A stretch of 64,000 nucleotides of DNA from Roseovarius litoreus (GTDB lineage: Bacteria > Pseudomonadota > Alphaproteobacteria > Rhodobacterales > Rhodobacteraceae): positions 1 to 64,000 of the forward strand of contig NZ_FRCB01000004.1 of NCBI RefSeq assembly GCF_900142765.1, written 5' to 3'. The position numbers were made by a program, and so were the translations under genes. Of the stretch, positions 17,921 to 25,970 are shown piece after piece; the stretch's first letter is position 1, and each line of letters opens with the position of its first letter. Below the pieces are notes generated by a model. It was given only the letters and a program-made list of their open reading frames with translations, had not been told where the DNA came from and searched no databases.

Positions 17921-18176
17921 CGCCAACCCTATGCAAAAGGCCCATGCGGCTCCGCGCTGCACGGCAACGTCAAAGCGCAGCGGTCAACGCTGCAAGGCTC
18001 CGGCCGTTCGAGGTTGGGCCGTCTGCCGCATGCATGGGGCCCGTGGTGGCCACGGCTCTGGCAAGGCCAACCCGGCTTACAAGCATGGGCTTCGGTCGCG
18101 CGAGTTCGTCGAGATGCGCAAAGCGATCAACGAAATCGTGCGGGAAGAGAAAGAAATCGAGGAATTGATTGGGTGA
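17910..18176 (+). CDS. Small Cys/His HGG-motif protein
   Basis: An 88-residue basic protein. The N-terminal half has three Cys and a His in the spacing C-x(8-9)-G-x-x-C-x(10)-C-R-x-H-G: CTATSKRSGQRCKAPAV, then VCRMHGARGGHGSG. The tail continues NPAYKHGLRSREFVEMRKAI and ends in an acidic helix. This matches the HGG-repeat small-protein group common in alphaproteobacterial mobile regions. The Cys/His arrangement could bind zinc, and nucleic-acid contact is plausible but untested. It starts inside the preceding gene. A second gene with the same Cys/His module lies 200 bases downstream. Confidence 0.6.
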   Translation: MKVDANPMQKAHAAPRCTATSKRSGQRCKAPAVRGWAVCRMHGARGGHGSGKANPAYKHGLRSREFVEMRKAINEIVREEKEIEELIG

Positions 18177-18369
18177 CGCCATCCAGCTTGGGAACTCTGT
18201 CATCTATTATCAATCGCCTGAATCGACATTTGATCTACGAAAACTGCCGAAAGGTAAAACACGCTCTTAGGGTCCCAGTCATCTGACACTCTTTCTCCAG
18301 TGTCTGCTTGTCAAACAAAGCATCGGCAATTTCGATACGCAGACTTTAGCAAGATGACGCGTATGTTGA

Positions 18370-18606
18370 GTGTACGGCCACGGTTGCCGCATACCGCGAA
18401 ACATCGCCAAACGGTCGATAGTGCCCCGCGTCATTTGTAGGGCCAAGACCCGATCTGGCACACCTTGCCGAGCGAAATCAGAACCGGGTCGCATGCGGTG
18501 CAGGTTTCATGGAGGGCTTTCGACTGGACCTAAAACCCCAGAAGGGAGGCGCAGGATTGCTATAGCCCAGCGCGATAGATGGAACAGGAAAAGATTGCAG
18601 CTTTAA
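18370..18606 (+). CDS. Small HGG-STGPKT motif protein
   Basis: A basic protein of up to 78 residues. The recognisable core is CRAKTRSGTPCRAKSEPGRM, then CRFHGGLSTGPKTPEGRRRI and a terminal AQRDRW. Its Cys/His spacing is the same as in the 88-residue protein upstream, but the segment after HGG differs: STGPKTPEG instead of the NPAYKHG type. The start is uncertain. GTG 18370 opens the frame, and GTG 18421 (VPRVICRAK) would give a 61-residue product closer to the usual length. No strong ribosome binding site is seen for either. Probably a real gene of the same small-protein group. Confidence 0.5.
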   Translation: MYGHGCRIPRNIAKRSIVPRVICRAKTRSGTPCRAKSEPGRMRCRFHGGLSTGPKTPEGRRRIAIAQRDRWNRKRLQL

Positions 18607-18639
18607 GGCTGTACCTTGAAGTGGAAACTGTTTGGCCAC

Positions 18640-18662
18640 AAAAAAGGGGGGCTGTGCCCCCC
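18640..18662 (-). terminator. Rho-independent terminator of the VPLPA-CTERM gene
   Basis: Read on the minus strand, a GGGGGG/CCCCCC stem with a five-base loop is followed directly by six T residues. It lies about 35 bases after the stop of the leftward VPLPA-CTERM gene, the right place and orientation for an intrinsic terminator. Confidence 0.8.
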
Positions 18663-18695
18663 TCAATTGATAATTCCTAAAGCGCTGTGATTTTA

Positions 18696-19373
18696 TTAAG
18701 CAGCCTTGCGCTTGCGACGAGCAATTCCACCAGCGACGCCTAGTGCGCTTAGCAAAAGAACCGCCCCAGCAGGCAATGGCACAGGCGCTACAACACTGCC
18801 GTCTTTGCGAAACTCCACGCCAACCGCGACTCGATTGTCTTCATAAAAGACTAGCTCAAAGTCCTTAACCCCTGCTGAGCCAAGGTTGTTGAATGGCGTG
18901 TTATACGTAGTAAAAGCACGTGTCCCGCCAAAACTACCGACTTGCTGGCCATCAATTATCAAACGAAAGCCATCATCCACGCCTACGGTAAACAGGTTCA
19001 GACCCGCGTCGACAAAAATTGACCCTGTGAACCGAATAATAGTGCCAAGCATAGTGGTCGTTCCGGGCAAACCGGAAAGCGTGGCTGCATCGGCACCCAG
19101 CCATGTCGCGATACTGTCAGCTGTCCCGCCAGGCCCAGTTGGACCATTAGGATAATCAATGCCTGTGGACTTGAAAGTTGCGTCTGCAGCGCGCTGGTTG
19201 GCACCTTCAACGATGCTCAACGCATCTGACAGATTGTCAATCACGTTATTGGCCGGGTCGCCGGTACTTCCCGTGTCGACATCCCAAAATTCAGCATGAA
19301 ATGTGGCCGCGCTTGCTGGACCGGCAAGACCAAGCGCACAAACGGCGGCCATAAAAATATTCTTTCTAAACAT
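18696..19373 (-). CDS. VPLPA-CTERM sorting domain surface protein
   Basis: A 225-residue protein with an N-terminal signal peptide (FMAAVCALGLAGPASAAT). A beta-rich domain with a PA14-like DDGFRLIIDGQQVG core (about residues 130-175) follows. The C-terminus is tripartite: VPLPAGAVLLLSALGVAGGI, then ARRKRKAA. The VPLPA box, hydrophobic helix and basic tail form the sorting signal of the TIGR03370 type, which exosortase-like enzymes cleave in Rhodobacterales. The mature protein should reach the cell surface or matrix. No exosortase is in this window, so processing depends on an enzyme encoded elsewhere. It has its own terminator and stands alone. Confidence 0.85.
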   Translation of the reverse strand: MFRKNIFMAAVCALGLAGPASAATFHAEFWDVDTGSTGDPANNVIDNLSDALSIVEGANQRAADATFKSTGIDYPNGPTGPGGTADSIATWLGADAATLSGLPGTTTMLGTIIRFTGSIFVDAGLNLFTVGVDDGFRLIIDGQQVGSFGGTRAFTTYNTPFNNLGSAGVKDFELVFYEDNRVAVGVEFRKDGSVVAPVPLPAGAVLLLSALGVAGGIARRKRKAA

Positions 19374-19670
19374 ATCTTACATCCCCTCAAAGTAATCCAA
19401 AGAATCGCCTTCACGCCCAAAGATACTAACGAAGAAACGTTTTCCAGAAAATAAAATCCAAAGATTGGACGCAAAACTAACGCATTTGCGCCTCAATTCC
19501 TGAAAATGGGCTCAATTTCAGAAACAATCTTCGCCTATTGCGACACTGAGTAATATTGCGAAACAAACTGCAGGCTTGGATCGAGTAAGTCTGCAATAGG
19601 CAAAATGCGGATTGTATAAAGTCCATGGGGTACATGGCGCTGAAACCTGCAATCTCGATTAGGACGCGAT
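19374..19670. promoter_or_regulatory. AT-rich divergent region before the VPLPA-CTERM gene
   Basis: About 300 bases of AT-rich sequence between the leftward VPLPA-CTERM gene and a rightward small secreted-protein gene. No open frame of interest is seen. Both genes must take their promoters from here. I could not single out motif boxes reliably. Confidence 0.4.
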
Positions 19671-20138
19671 ATGCGATTTCAACTTACAGCCCTCTCCACA
19701 ATTATACTCTCAGCACGGATTGCTAATCCATCGGACGCAGCGGAAGGTGGTGTAGCGAGATGCGGGGCTTCAGATGGTTACGCATATTATTTCCGCGACG
19801 AGTTAATGAACCCAGACGGCCCCAATTGGACCACGGACGGCATAAGCAGTGGCCAATTGCTGCTGATAAAACTGGGGGACGAATGGGACATCCAATACGG
19901 TGACACCATAGGAGAGTACGGTTACCGACAGGACGGAGCACAAGTTATACCGTTAGGGGAGGCCGGTGGTAAACTCACAGTCGGCGCATTTCGAGGCACC
20001 TATACTGATATATTTACATTCGACTCCATTCAAAAAGAAGTTGTTTGGAGCAGCCACAAAATAGGAACCGTCATTTCAAAAGTTGGCACCTATCAGGCTG
20101 ATTGTTCAATGGTGAGTCTCTCGCCACCAAATCAGTAG
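19671..20138 (+). CDS. Small secreted protein of unknown function
   Basis: A 155-residue protein opening MRFQLTALSTIILSARIANP, a probable signal peptide, followed by a short beta-rich body with two Cys (ARCGASDGYAYYF near residue 30 and YQADCSMV at the end) that may form a disulfide. The composition is AT-richer than in the core genes and no family is recognisable. It is the last gene before the tRNA-Thr that closes the accessory region. Confidence 0.45.
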   Translation: MRFQLTALSTIILSARIANPSDAAEGGVARCGASDGYAYYFRDELMNPDGPNWTTDGISSGQLLLIKLGDEWDIQYGDTIGEYGYRQDGAQVIPLGEAGGKLTVGAFRGTYTDIFTFDSIQKEVVWSSHKIGTVISKVGTYQADCSMVSLSPPNQ

Positions 20139-20212
20139 AAGGGGATGCAGAGGGGGACTGGATGTGGTTAAATTCAATTATTGCTGTTTTTACAGTCACT
20201 TACAGAGCTGAA

Positions 20213-20288
20213 TGGTGCCCCCACACGGACTCGAACCGCGGACCTACTGATTACAAATCAGTTGCTCTACCAGCTGAGCTATAGGGGC
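20213..20288 (-). tRNA. tRNA-Thr (anticodon TGT), CCA encoded
   Basis: The minus strand folds as a complete cloverleaf. The acceptor stem GCCCCTA pairs with TGGGGGC. The D-arm region is TAGCTCAGCTGGTAGAGCA. The anticodon stem CTGAT/ATCAG holds the loop TTTGTAA with anticodon TGT (reads ACA, threonine). The T-arm contains GGTTCGAGTCC. Discriminator A is followed by an encoded CCA, giving 76 bases in total. Its 3' end points toward the accessory region on the left, the usual polarity for integration at a tRNA 3' end. Confidence 0.95.
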
Positions 20289-20436
20289 GCCGGGGGATGA
20301 AATACGCATATAGCGGAAATACTGCAAGTCGAAATGCAGGCTTTCGTCATATGTTCGCTCCAAAAGCCGTAAGCGGTTTAACTGTGTGGCAAATGTCGTA
20401 TATTGCCGGGGTCAGTTGGCCATATCCGGAACCAGT

Positions 20437-21312
20437 ATGAAGGTTGTTCTCCACGCGGGCGCCCATGTCACCGACGAAGATCTTCTCGTTCGGTGCCTCA
20501 CAGACAACGCGGACCTGCTCGCAGAGCATGGGACTCTCGCGCCTCATCCCGTCACCTATCGCAAACTCCTACGGGATATCCTGCAGGATATGCAACAGGG
20601 GCGCGGTCTGGCGGAGGCGCGCAAAAGCTTGATGGACGCCATTGGCCTAAATGCCACGACCGAACGCCTGGTCTTGTCGAATCCCGGCCTGTTCGGCACG
20701 CCCAAGATGGCCGCGTCCGCAGGCATCCTCTATTCGGCGGCCGAAGAACGCCTTGCCGCTCTGGACGCAATCCTTGCGGGGGCCGAGCTTGAGCTCTTTA
20801 TCGCCATTCGCAACCCGGCGACATTCCTGCCCGCGATCTTCCGCCAGAGCCCGGTCGCCAGTTTTTCCGAACTGATGCGGGGCAAGAAACCCGAAACCGT
20901 TCGCTGGTCAGAGATGATCATTCGGGTGCGCACGGCGTTTCCAGACATGCCGATCACCCTGTGGTGCAATGAGGACACGCCGCTTATCTGGGCCGAAGTC
21001 GTTCGCGAACTGGCCGGGCTTGATCCGACGGCCAGCTTCGAGGGCGAATTCCTGCTGCTATCGAGCATCATGAGCGAGGTGGGAATGAAGCGATTCCATA
21101 CGTATCTGGAATCGCATCCTGGCATGACCGAAGTGCAAAAACGCCGGGTGATCGCCGCGTTTCTCGACAAATTCGCCGAAGAAGAGGCTATCGAGGAAGA
21201 GTTGGACCTGCCCGGCTGGACCGATGATCTGGTCGACCGGCTGAGCGATCTGTATGACGAGGATGTCTACAATATTCAGCGCATTCCCGGTGTACAGGTG
21301 ATCACTCCCTGA
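20437..21312 (+). CDS. Roseobacter-type conserved hypothetical protein, sulfotransferase-like in outline
   Basis: A 291-residue cytoplasmic protein. It starts MKVVLHAGAHVTDEDLLVRC, where a beta-strand, a HAGAHVTDE loop and a helix resemble the phosphate-donor loop of sulfotransferase-type P-loop proteins, though without a true Walker A. The middle has FIAIRNPATFLPAIFRQSP, again reminiscent of the R-N-P element of sulfotransferases. The C-terminus is acidic. The family name is uncertain. ATG 20437 is chosen because an earlier in-frame start adds a non-conserved tail. The gene stands alone after the tRNA and converges on gapR. Confidence 0.6.
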   Translation: MKVVLHAGAHVTDEDLLVRCLTDNADLLAEHGTLAPHPVTYRKLLRDILQDMQQGRGLAEARKSLMDAIGLNATTERLVLSNPGLFGTPKMAASAGILYSAAEERLAALDAILAGAELELFIAIRNPATFLPAIFRQSPVASFSELMRGKKPETVRWSEMIIRVRTAFPDMPITLWCNEDTPLIWAEVVRELAGLDPTASFEGEFLLLSSIMSEVGMKRFHTYLESHPGMTEVQKRRVIAAFLDKFAEEEAIEEELDLPGWTDDLVDRLSDLYDEDVYNIQRIPGVQVITP

Positions 21313-21333
21313 CCGGCGAACACGGGAAGGCCC

Positions 21334-21591
21334 CTACATCCCGAGGGCTTCCTTGTACATCTCCAGAACGGCTTCTTCCTCGGCGATATCGTCCCTGTCG
21401 CGCTTGCGCAGTGCGATGACCTTGCGCATCACCTTGGTGTCGTAACCGCGCGCCTTGGCCTCGGCCATGACCTCTTTTTGCTGATCCGCGATATCTTTCT
21501 TTTCGGCGTCCAGACGCTCGAAGCGCTCGATGAACTGGCGCAGCTCATCCGCGGTGACACGATAGCTCGATTGTGGGTTGCTCTCGTCCAT
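21334..21591 (-). CDS. gapR: GapR-type DUF2312 nucleoid-associated protein
   Basis: An 85-residue protein of the DUF2312/GapR family: YRVTADELRQFIERFERLDA, then KKDIADQQKEVMAEAKARGY and MRKVIALRKRDRDD. Length and motif order fit the family exactly. In Caulobacter, GapR binds overtwisted AT-rich DNA ahead of moving polymerases and supports replication and cell-cycle progression. That role is known there and assumed here. It is a single gene, divergent from a small membrane-protein gene. Confidence 0.9.
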   Translation of the reverse strand: MDESNPQSSYRVTADELRQFIERFERLDAEKKDIADQQKEVMAEAKARGYDTKVMRKVIALRKRDRDDIAEEEAVLEMYKEALGM

Positions 21592-21736
21592 GGGATCCTC
21601 CGGTCTGGTTGGTCGTCCTCCTAACCTTGCCCGCGCACCGCCGCAAGATACAACTCGCGTTACGCTGCATGGTTGCAGTCACGCCGGGCTTCGGATAGGC
21701 GATCATACACTCACCGCCAAGGCGAAAGGGCGCGCA

Positions 21737-21952
21737 ATGGAGTTGTTGATCTGGTTTGGGGCGCTCATGTCCTGCGTCGGGCTTGCCGCGCTGATCTGGT
21801 GCATCGTGACAGTCTGGAAAGCGCGCCGCGCAGGATTGTCGGACGAGGACTTGCGCGAGCGGGTCCGCAAGGTCGTGCCGGTCAATGCCGGCGCGCTGAT
21901 GCTGTCGATCCTGGGCCTCATGCTGATCGTGCTGGGGATCTTGCTGGGCTGA
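21737..21952 (+). CDS. Small two-helix membrane protein
   Basis: A 71-residue protein starting MELLIWFGALMSCVGLAALI with two membrane helices (residues 1-25 and about 48-70) and a short charged loop (RRAGLSDEDLRERVRKVVP) between them. I placed the start at ATG 21737; the frame is open upstream but that part has no coding character. It appears to be a conserved Rhodobacteraceae small membrane protein without known function. It ends 19 bases before the stop of the converging FadJ-like gene. Confidence 0.55.
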   Translation: MELLIWFGALMSCVGLAALIWCIVTVWKARRAGLSDEDLRERVRKVVPVNAGALMLSILGLMLIVLGILLG

Positions 21953-21971
21953 TGGTCCGAGACAGCGCGCC

Positions 21972-24074
21972 TCAGACGACGGGGCGCCGAAAAAATCCCT
22001 GCCCGTTCTTGACCATGCTTTCCACCAATGGGGCTGGCGTCCAGATATCCGGAGCAAGCGGACTTGCCAGTTTCATGACCTTGAGCAATCCGAACAGCCC
22101 CGCAAGATCTGCCTGAATGAGCGGCCCACCCCGATCCGGATCGAACCGCGCGCCCTTGACCATCAGCACATCGATATCCGACGCACGCAGCACGGTCTTG
22201 CTTGTCACAATGCGTGCCGCCTCGTTGACCAGCGCCGCCTGCAGCGCCGCCGCAAGGTCCAGACGCTCGACCACACCATCCGGATCGGATTTGCGGCTTT
22301 CGATCCAGGCCAACACCGCGCGGTCCGCTTCCTTGTCTCGGCCTGTCGGATAGAGATAGACGCCCTTGCCCGCGGCTTTCCCGGTGGCACCGGCAGCAAT
22401 CCGGTTGGCCAGAAGGCCAGTAGCCGACCTGTCCACGGCATCGTCGCCGGTGTCAGCGGTCAGCCTCTCCTGCACCTCACGCAAGCCTTCGGCATCGGCG
22501 TTTTCAAAAGGTCCCGAGGCAAAACCGAGACTGCGCGCCGCCGCATCGATCTCGTAGGGCGAAGCGCCAGCGTCCACCAAGGCAAGAGCAGCGTTTAGCA
22601 GCACCATCTGCATCCTGTCGCCCACACTTTGTCCCGTCGCAGCCTCTCGAACAATCGTCCAGCGGAGCAACGTGAAAAACCCCGCAAGCCCGGCCACCGC
22701 CTCGGCATGGCAGCCGTCCGGCACCAGCACTTCCACCAGCCGCTGCCGATAGGCCGGCCGGTAAAGCCGCACGCCCAGAACCCTTTCGTGATGCAGGATC
22801 TCAACGGTGCGCCGCGCTATCCGTTCGGCCCCACCGATGACAGCCCAGATGGCCTCGGACGCAGGACGGGGAAATTGATCGGGCAAGGTGATCTCGTCCG
22901 TGTCAAAGATCAGATCGGCCTTCGACAGCGCCTCGTAGCCCTCAGCGATGGAGAAACGGCCCAAACGGGCGTCGCGGTCCTCGGGGCGGATGTTGCCGCG
23001 TCGCACCGCCCTTTCATAAAGACGCGTGGCTCGCTGCGACAGCTGCTCTGTCTGCTCGGGCGTCGCCGATATCAGGGTGACCTGCTGACCGAAGTCAAGA
23101 CAACTGACCGCAAGCTCGGCCAGCACCGGATCGTTTCCGAGCATGACAACATGGCTGAGCGGCTTGACTGTCCCGGCCTGCGCAAGTTCCGGCATGATGG
23201 CGGTCCGGCGCGTCGCGGCAAAGAGATGGCGACGGCAAATCGCTTCTGGGTTCGACAGGCGATCCTCGAACAGCGCCAACTCCAGATCGAGCCCACGTTC
23301 AAAAGGCAAAAGCTGCGCCGCCTCTATGCATTTCAGAAGGTCGGCCTCTACCCCATCGGCCACGTTCAGACGTTCCGCGACCATCGCCACGGATTTCTGA
23401 TAGGCTGCGGGATCGGCAAAGCCGCGGTCCTGCTCGCTGCTGCGCGGCCAGCGGCCCTTATCGGCGAATTCACGCGCCAGATCCAGAGCCGCCGGCAAGG
23501 GCGCGCTCTCGACCAGTCTGTCCCACAAGCCTGCAACCGCAGGATCGTCCGCCGACACCACGCGTCCCGACAACATGAAATCCAACGTGGCCTGCGCTCC
23601 GATCAGGCGCGGCAGGCGCTGCGTTGCGCCGCCGGCCGGCACCAGACCAAGTGTGATATCCGGAACGGCAAGACGGGTATCCTTGGCGATCACCCGGCCA
23701 TGCGCCGCCAGCGCCAATTCAAGTCCCGCACCAAGCGCCGCCCCATGCAAGGCCGCGACGACGGGTTTCGGCGCGGTTTCGATCAGGGTGCAGATATCTC
23801 GCAGATGCGGGCTGGATAACGGTCTGTCATATTCGTTGATGTCGATGCCCGAGGAAAATACCTTGCCCCTGCCGTGCAGGACGATGGCGCGAACGGCCTC
23901 ATCCGAAATCGCCGCCCGCAAGGCCGCATCCAGTTCGGCGCGCAAACCCGGCGCAAGCGCATTCGCCACAGGCCGATCCAGTGCGATCAACGCCACCCCA
24001 TCTTGCAATTCCGTATGGATTTCCGGCGTCAAATCCCGTTCCACCCGCTCAATAGTTAGCTGCCCGCTCCGCAA
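21972..24074 (-). CDS. FadJ-like fusion (enoyl-CoA hydratase / hydroxyacyl-CoA dehydrogenase) with altered active sites
   Basis: A 700-residue protein with the layout of the FadB/FadJ alpha subunit: crotonase fold (about 20-190), linker, NAD-binding domain (about 305-430) and two 3HCDH C-terminal repeats (about 435-690). In the crotonase half GAALGAGLELALA keeps the first Glu (E119), but the second is Asp in VPDITLG (D139). The dinucleotide loop, normally GxGxMG, reads VVMLGNDPVLAELAV (309-323). The conserved HFFxPA of the dehydrogenase appears as RLYRPA (436-441), so the catalytic His is missing. The dehydrogenase half is probably inactive or binds something else; the hydratase half may still work. 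It stands alone, with no thiolase partner nearby. Confidence 0.75.
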   Translation of the reverse strand: MRSGQLTIERVERDLTPEIHTELQDGVALIALDRPVANALAPGLRAELDAALRAAISDEAVRAIVLHGRGKVFSSGIDINEYDRPLSSPHLRDICTLIETAPKPVVAALHGAALGAGLELALAAHGRVIAKDTRLAVPDITLGLVPAGGATQRLPRLIGAQATLDFMLSGRVVSADDPAVAGLWDRLVESAPLPAALDLAREFADKGRWPRSSEQDRGFADPAAYQKSVAMVAERLNVADGVEADLLKCIEAAQLLPFERGLDLELALFEDRLSNPEAICRRHLFAATRRTAIMPELAQAGTVKPLSHVVMLGNDPVLAELAVSCLDFGQQVTLISATPEQTEQLSQRATRLYERAVRRGNIRPEDRDARLGRFSIAEGYEALSKADLIFDTDEITLPDQFPRPASEAIWAVIGGAERIARRTVEILHHERVLGVRLYRPAYRQRLVEVLVPDGCHAEAVAGLAGFFTLLRWTIVREAATGQSVGDRMQMVLLNAALALVDAGASPYEIDAAARSLGFASGPFENADAEGLREVQERLTADTGDDAVDRSATGLLANRIAAGATGKAAGKGVYLYPTGRDKEADRAVLAWIESRKSDPDGVVERLDLAAALQAALVNEAARIVTSKTVLRASDIDVLMVKGARFDPDRGGPLIQADLAGLFGLLKVMKLASPLAPDIWTPAPLVESMVKNGQGFFRRPVV

Positions 24075-24131
24075 TTAACTGATAAAAGAGGATCACATGC
24101 AACCCTTGCGTGAAAGGGAGCTGTCCTGACG

Positions 24132-24341
24132 TCAGACGGGCATGTTGTCGAATTGAGACTCGATCATCTCGTTGACCAATTCCTCGTGCAGATCCCGAAT
24201 TTCGGCGGGAACGGGAATGTCCTGATCCTGCATGGACGCGATGAGCTTCCCAAGCGGCGCCTCGTAGCCCAAACGCTTGTCAGGATCGGCATCGAGAATT
24301 TCGCGCTTCAATTTCAAACTTTGGTCAATGAGGTCGGACAT
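24132..24341 (-). CDS. Small conserved hypothetical protein
   Basis: A 69-residue acidic protein (MSDLIDQSLKLKREILDADP at the start, EELVNEMIESQFDNMPV at the end) predicted to be all-helical. No Cys or membrane segment is present. It looks like a conserved Rhodobacteraceae small protein of unknown role. It lies between the FadJ-like gene and the DksA/TraR gene, all on the same strand, but the spacing of more than 50 bases on both sides makes a shared transcript uncertain. Confidence 0.55.
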   Translation of the reverse strand: MSDLIDQSLKLKREILDADPDKRLGYEAPLGKLIASMQDQDIPVPAEIRDLHEELVNEMIESQFDNMPV

Positions 24342-24424
24342 GAGCTATTTCTCCATTCGCAATGACCGTATGGCACATGCCATTCCGGCCTGTTCTAAAA
24401 AGGGGATAACAAATAAATATTGTA

Positions 24425-24748
24425 TCAGATCGCCGCGGCGCAATCCTTGCAAAACGGTGTTTCCGGCAAAACATTCAGCCTTTCGGCCGAAATTCGCTCG
24501 CCACAGCGTACACATTCACCATAGCCGCCGTCGCGGATGCGCTGCAATGCCGCCCTGATCCGGGCGATTTCGTCCTGGCCGCTCTGGCCCAGATGCTCGA
24601 GCACCTGATCGCCCTCGGTTTCGATCGCGGCATCGTCCCAGTCCTTGGAATGAGGCTCGTCCAGTTCGGCTTCGATCTTGTGCAGGCGGCTGTCAAGTTC
24701 TCCAAGCCGTTTCAGCAGGGCTGTGCGATATGTGTCGATAGATTGCAT
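24425..24748 (-). CDS. DksA/TraR-family zinc-finger protein
   Basis: A 107-residue protein with an N-terminal coiled coil (YRTALLKRLGELDSRLHKIE, roughly residues 6-70) and a C-terminal zinc finger: YGECVRCGERISAERLNVLP, then PFCKDCAAAI (C-x2-C...C-x2-C). This is the DksA/TraR fold, although shorter than E. coli DksA (151 residues). Such proteins enter the secondary channel of RNA polymerase and modulate initiation, often with ppGpp. The coiled-coil tip lacks an obvious DxxDxA motif (it has SKDWDDAAIE), so the regulatory output may differ. A single gene. Confidence 0.85.
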   Translation of the reverse strand: MQSIDTYRTALLKRLGELDSRLHKIEAELDEPHSKDWDDAAIETEGDQVLEHLGQSGQDEIARIRAALQRIRDGGYGECVRCGERISAERLNVLPETPFCKDCAAAI

Positions 24749-24849
24749 ATTGGTCCTCCGTCACCGTTGGACACTCTTGCACGCAAAGACGGAACGCTCT
24801 TTGACACACATCAACATACCCACCACCGGCATTCTTCGTCAGCCAGGCC

Positions 24850-25878
24850 TCAGCTCACATCCTCTTCCTTTTCATGGTCTCCGGACGCATCGGGCGCGGC
24901 TTGCCCCGGGTCGACCGGCGCAAGATAGCGCGTCGTCTGCGCCCCCTCGGCAACCGGCGGCTTCGTCACGTCCTGCGCCACCATATCAGCCTTTGCGGCC
25001 GCGCCTTGCCCGGACTCCGCCCCGCCCAGAAGGCGCACCGCGCGCCATCCGTTCAACTGGCCCAGTCTGACGGGCGCAACCACATGCTGGCCCGCCCCCA
25101 GAAGTTCGGCCTTGTTGAGCGCCTCGCGCGGAACCGGCAGCTGCATACCCGGGGTCAGGGCGCAAAGCTTGTTCAGCGGCATCGAAAGGCGCGCCAGAAC
25201 GGCATCCAACATGACCGGCGCGTTCAGGGCACTGGCCTCCAGCGTGGGACCGGCAAAAGCCCCGTCGCGCGCCGACGTCGCCGGATCGCGACGCGGCGCG
25301 CGCGGCAACAACAAAGACAGACTGCCCGTCTTGGCCCCATCCGCCAAATCCGCGGTGATCCGGAAGAGATCGTATTCCGGCATTTCCAACGCCAGCGCCA
25401 GCGTGCGGGCATCCTCCACCATATCGCCGAAACGCCAGTCCGAGGGCGCCACCTTCTCTGCGCCGCTGGTCAGATACTCGTCATAACCCTTCAGGATCGC
25501 GTCCATCAGCGGCGCCACCATGGCGGCATCGGTTGGGGTCACGGCCCGCTCAGGCGCTTCGCCCCGCTGCACGGCGCCCATCGTCTGCACCTCGATCACG
25601 GCCGCCAGAAACTGCGAATCCAGACGCGCCCCTCCGAGCCGCCCGCCAGCCCCATCGATCAGCAGCAGAAGACCCCCGCCATCCATCTCGGCCTTCACGG
25701 CCGATTGCGCCAGGACGGTCTGTTCGACCGTCGCAACGACAAGCGCCAGATCGAGAAGGGCATCCGCCATCTTTTCCAGCGACAGCCGCAGCGCCTTGCA
25801 AGGCGACATGGCACGCGCGTCGAAATCCTCGCGGGCGACCTTCGCCTTGCGTTGTAAAAGTGAAATGCCGTCCTGCAT
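24850..25878 (-). CDS. FliM/FliN-family flagellar motor switch-like protein
   Basis: A 342-residue protein. The N-terminal 200 residues resemble a FliM middle domain (SLEKMADALLDLALVVATVE, LDSQFLAAVIEVQTMGAVQR). A SpoA (FliM/FliN C-terminal) domain spans about residues 225-300: LDAVLARLSMPLNKLCALTP, then GMQLPVPREALNKAELLGAG. The last 45 residues are acidic and disordered. FliM-like proteins form the C-ring rotor of the flagellum and bind phosphorylated CheY. The gene lies outside any flagellar cluster, directly downstream of an SSS-type sensor kinase and near a CheY-like receiver. It may be the second motor-switch protein known in Rhodobacterales, or a diverged copy. Confidence 0.75.
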   Translation of the reverse strand: MQDGISLLQRKAKVAREDFDARAMSPCKALRLSLEKMADALLDLALVVATVEQTVLAQSAVKAEMDGGGLLLLIDGAGGRLGGARLDSQFLAAVIEVQTMGAVQRGEAPERAVTPTDAAMVAPLMDAILKGYDEYLTSGAEKVAPSDWRFGDMVEDARTLALALEMPEYDLFRITADLADGAKTGSLSLLLPRAPRRDPATSARDGAFAGPTLEASALNAPVMLDAVLARLSMPLNKLCALTPGMQLPVPREALNKAELLGAGQHVVAPVRLGQLNGWRAVRLLGGAESGQGAAAKADMVAQDVTKPPVAEGAQTTRYLAPVDPGQAAPDASGDHEKEEDVS

Positions 25879-25970
25879 CGTCCTTGGTGCGCCCCTGACC
25901 GTTCTTCTTGCGACACGCTGCCGGCCGCGCGTTCAGGCAGACATTACCGCCTGATCGGTTACCAGAAGGT

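Noticed and set aside
6284..20288. Direct repeat of the tRNA-Thr 3' end (attachment site) at the far side of the accessory region
   Set aside because: I scanned the gaps in the block by eye for the GGTGCCCCCACACGG type word and did not find a second copy. A computed search might, so no att site is claimed.
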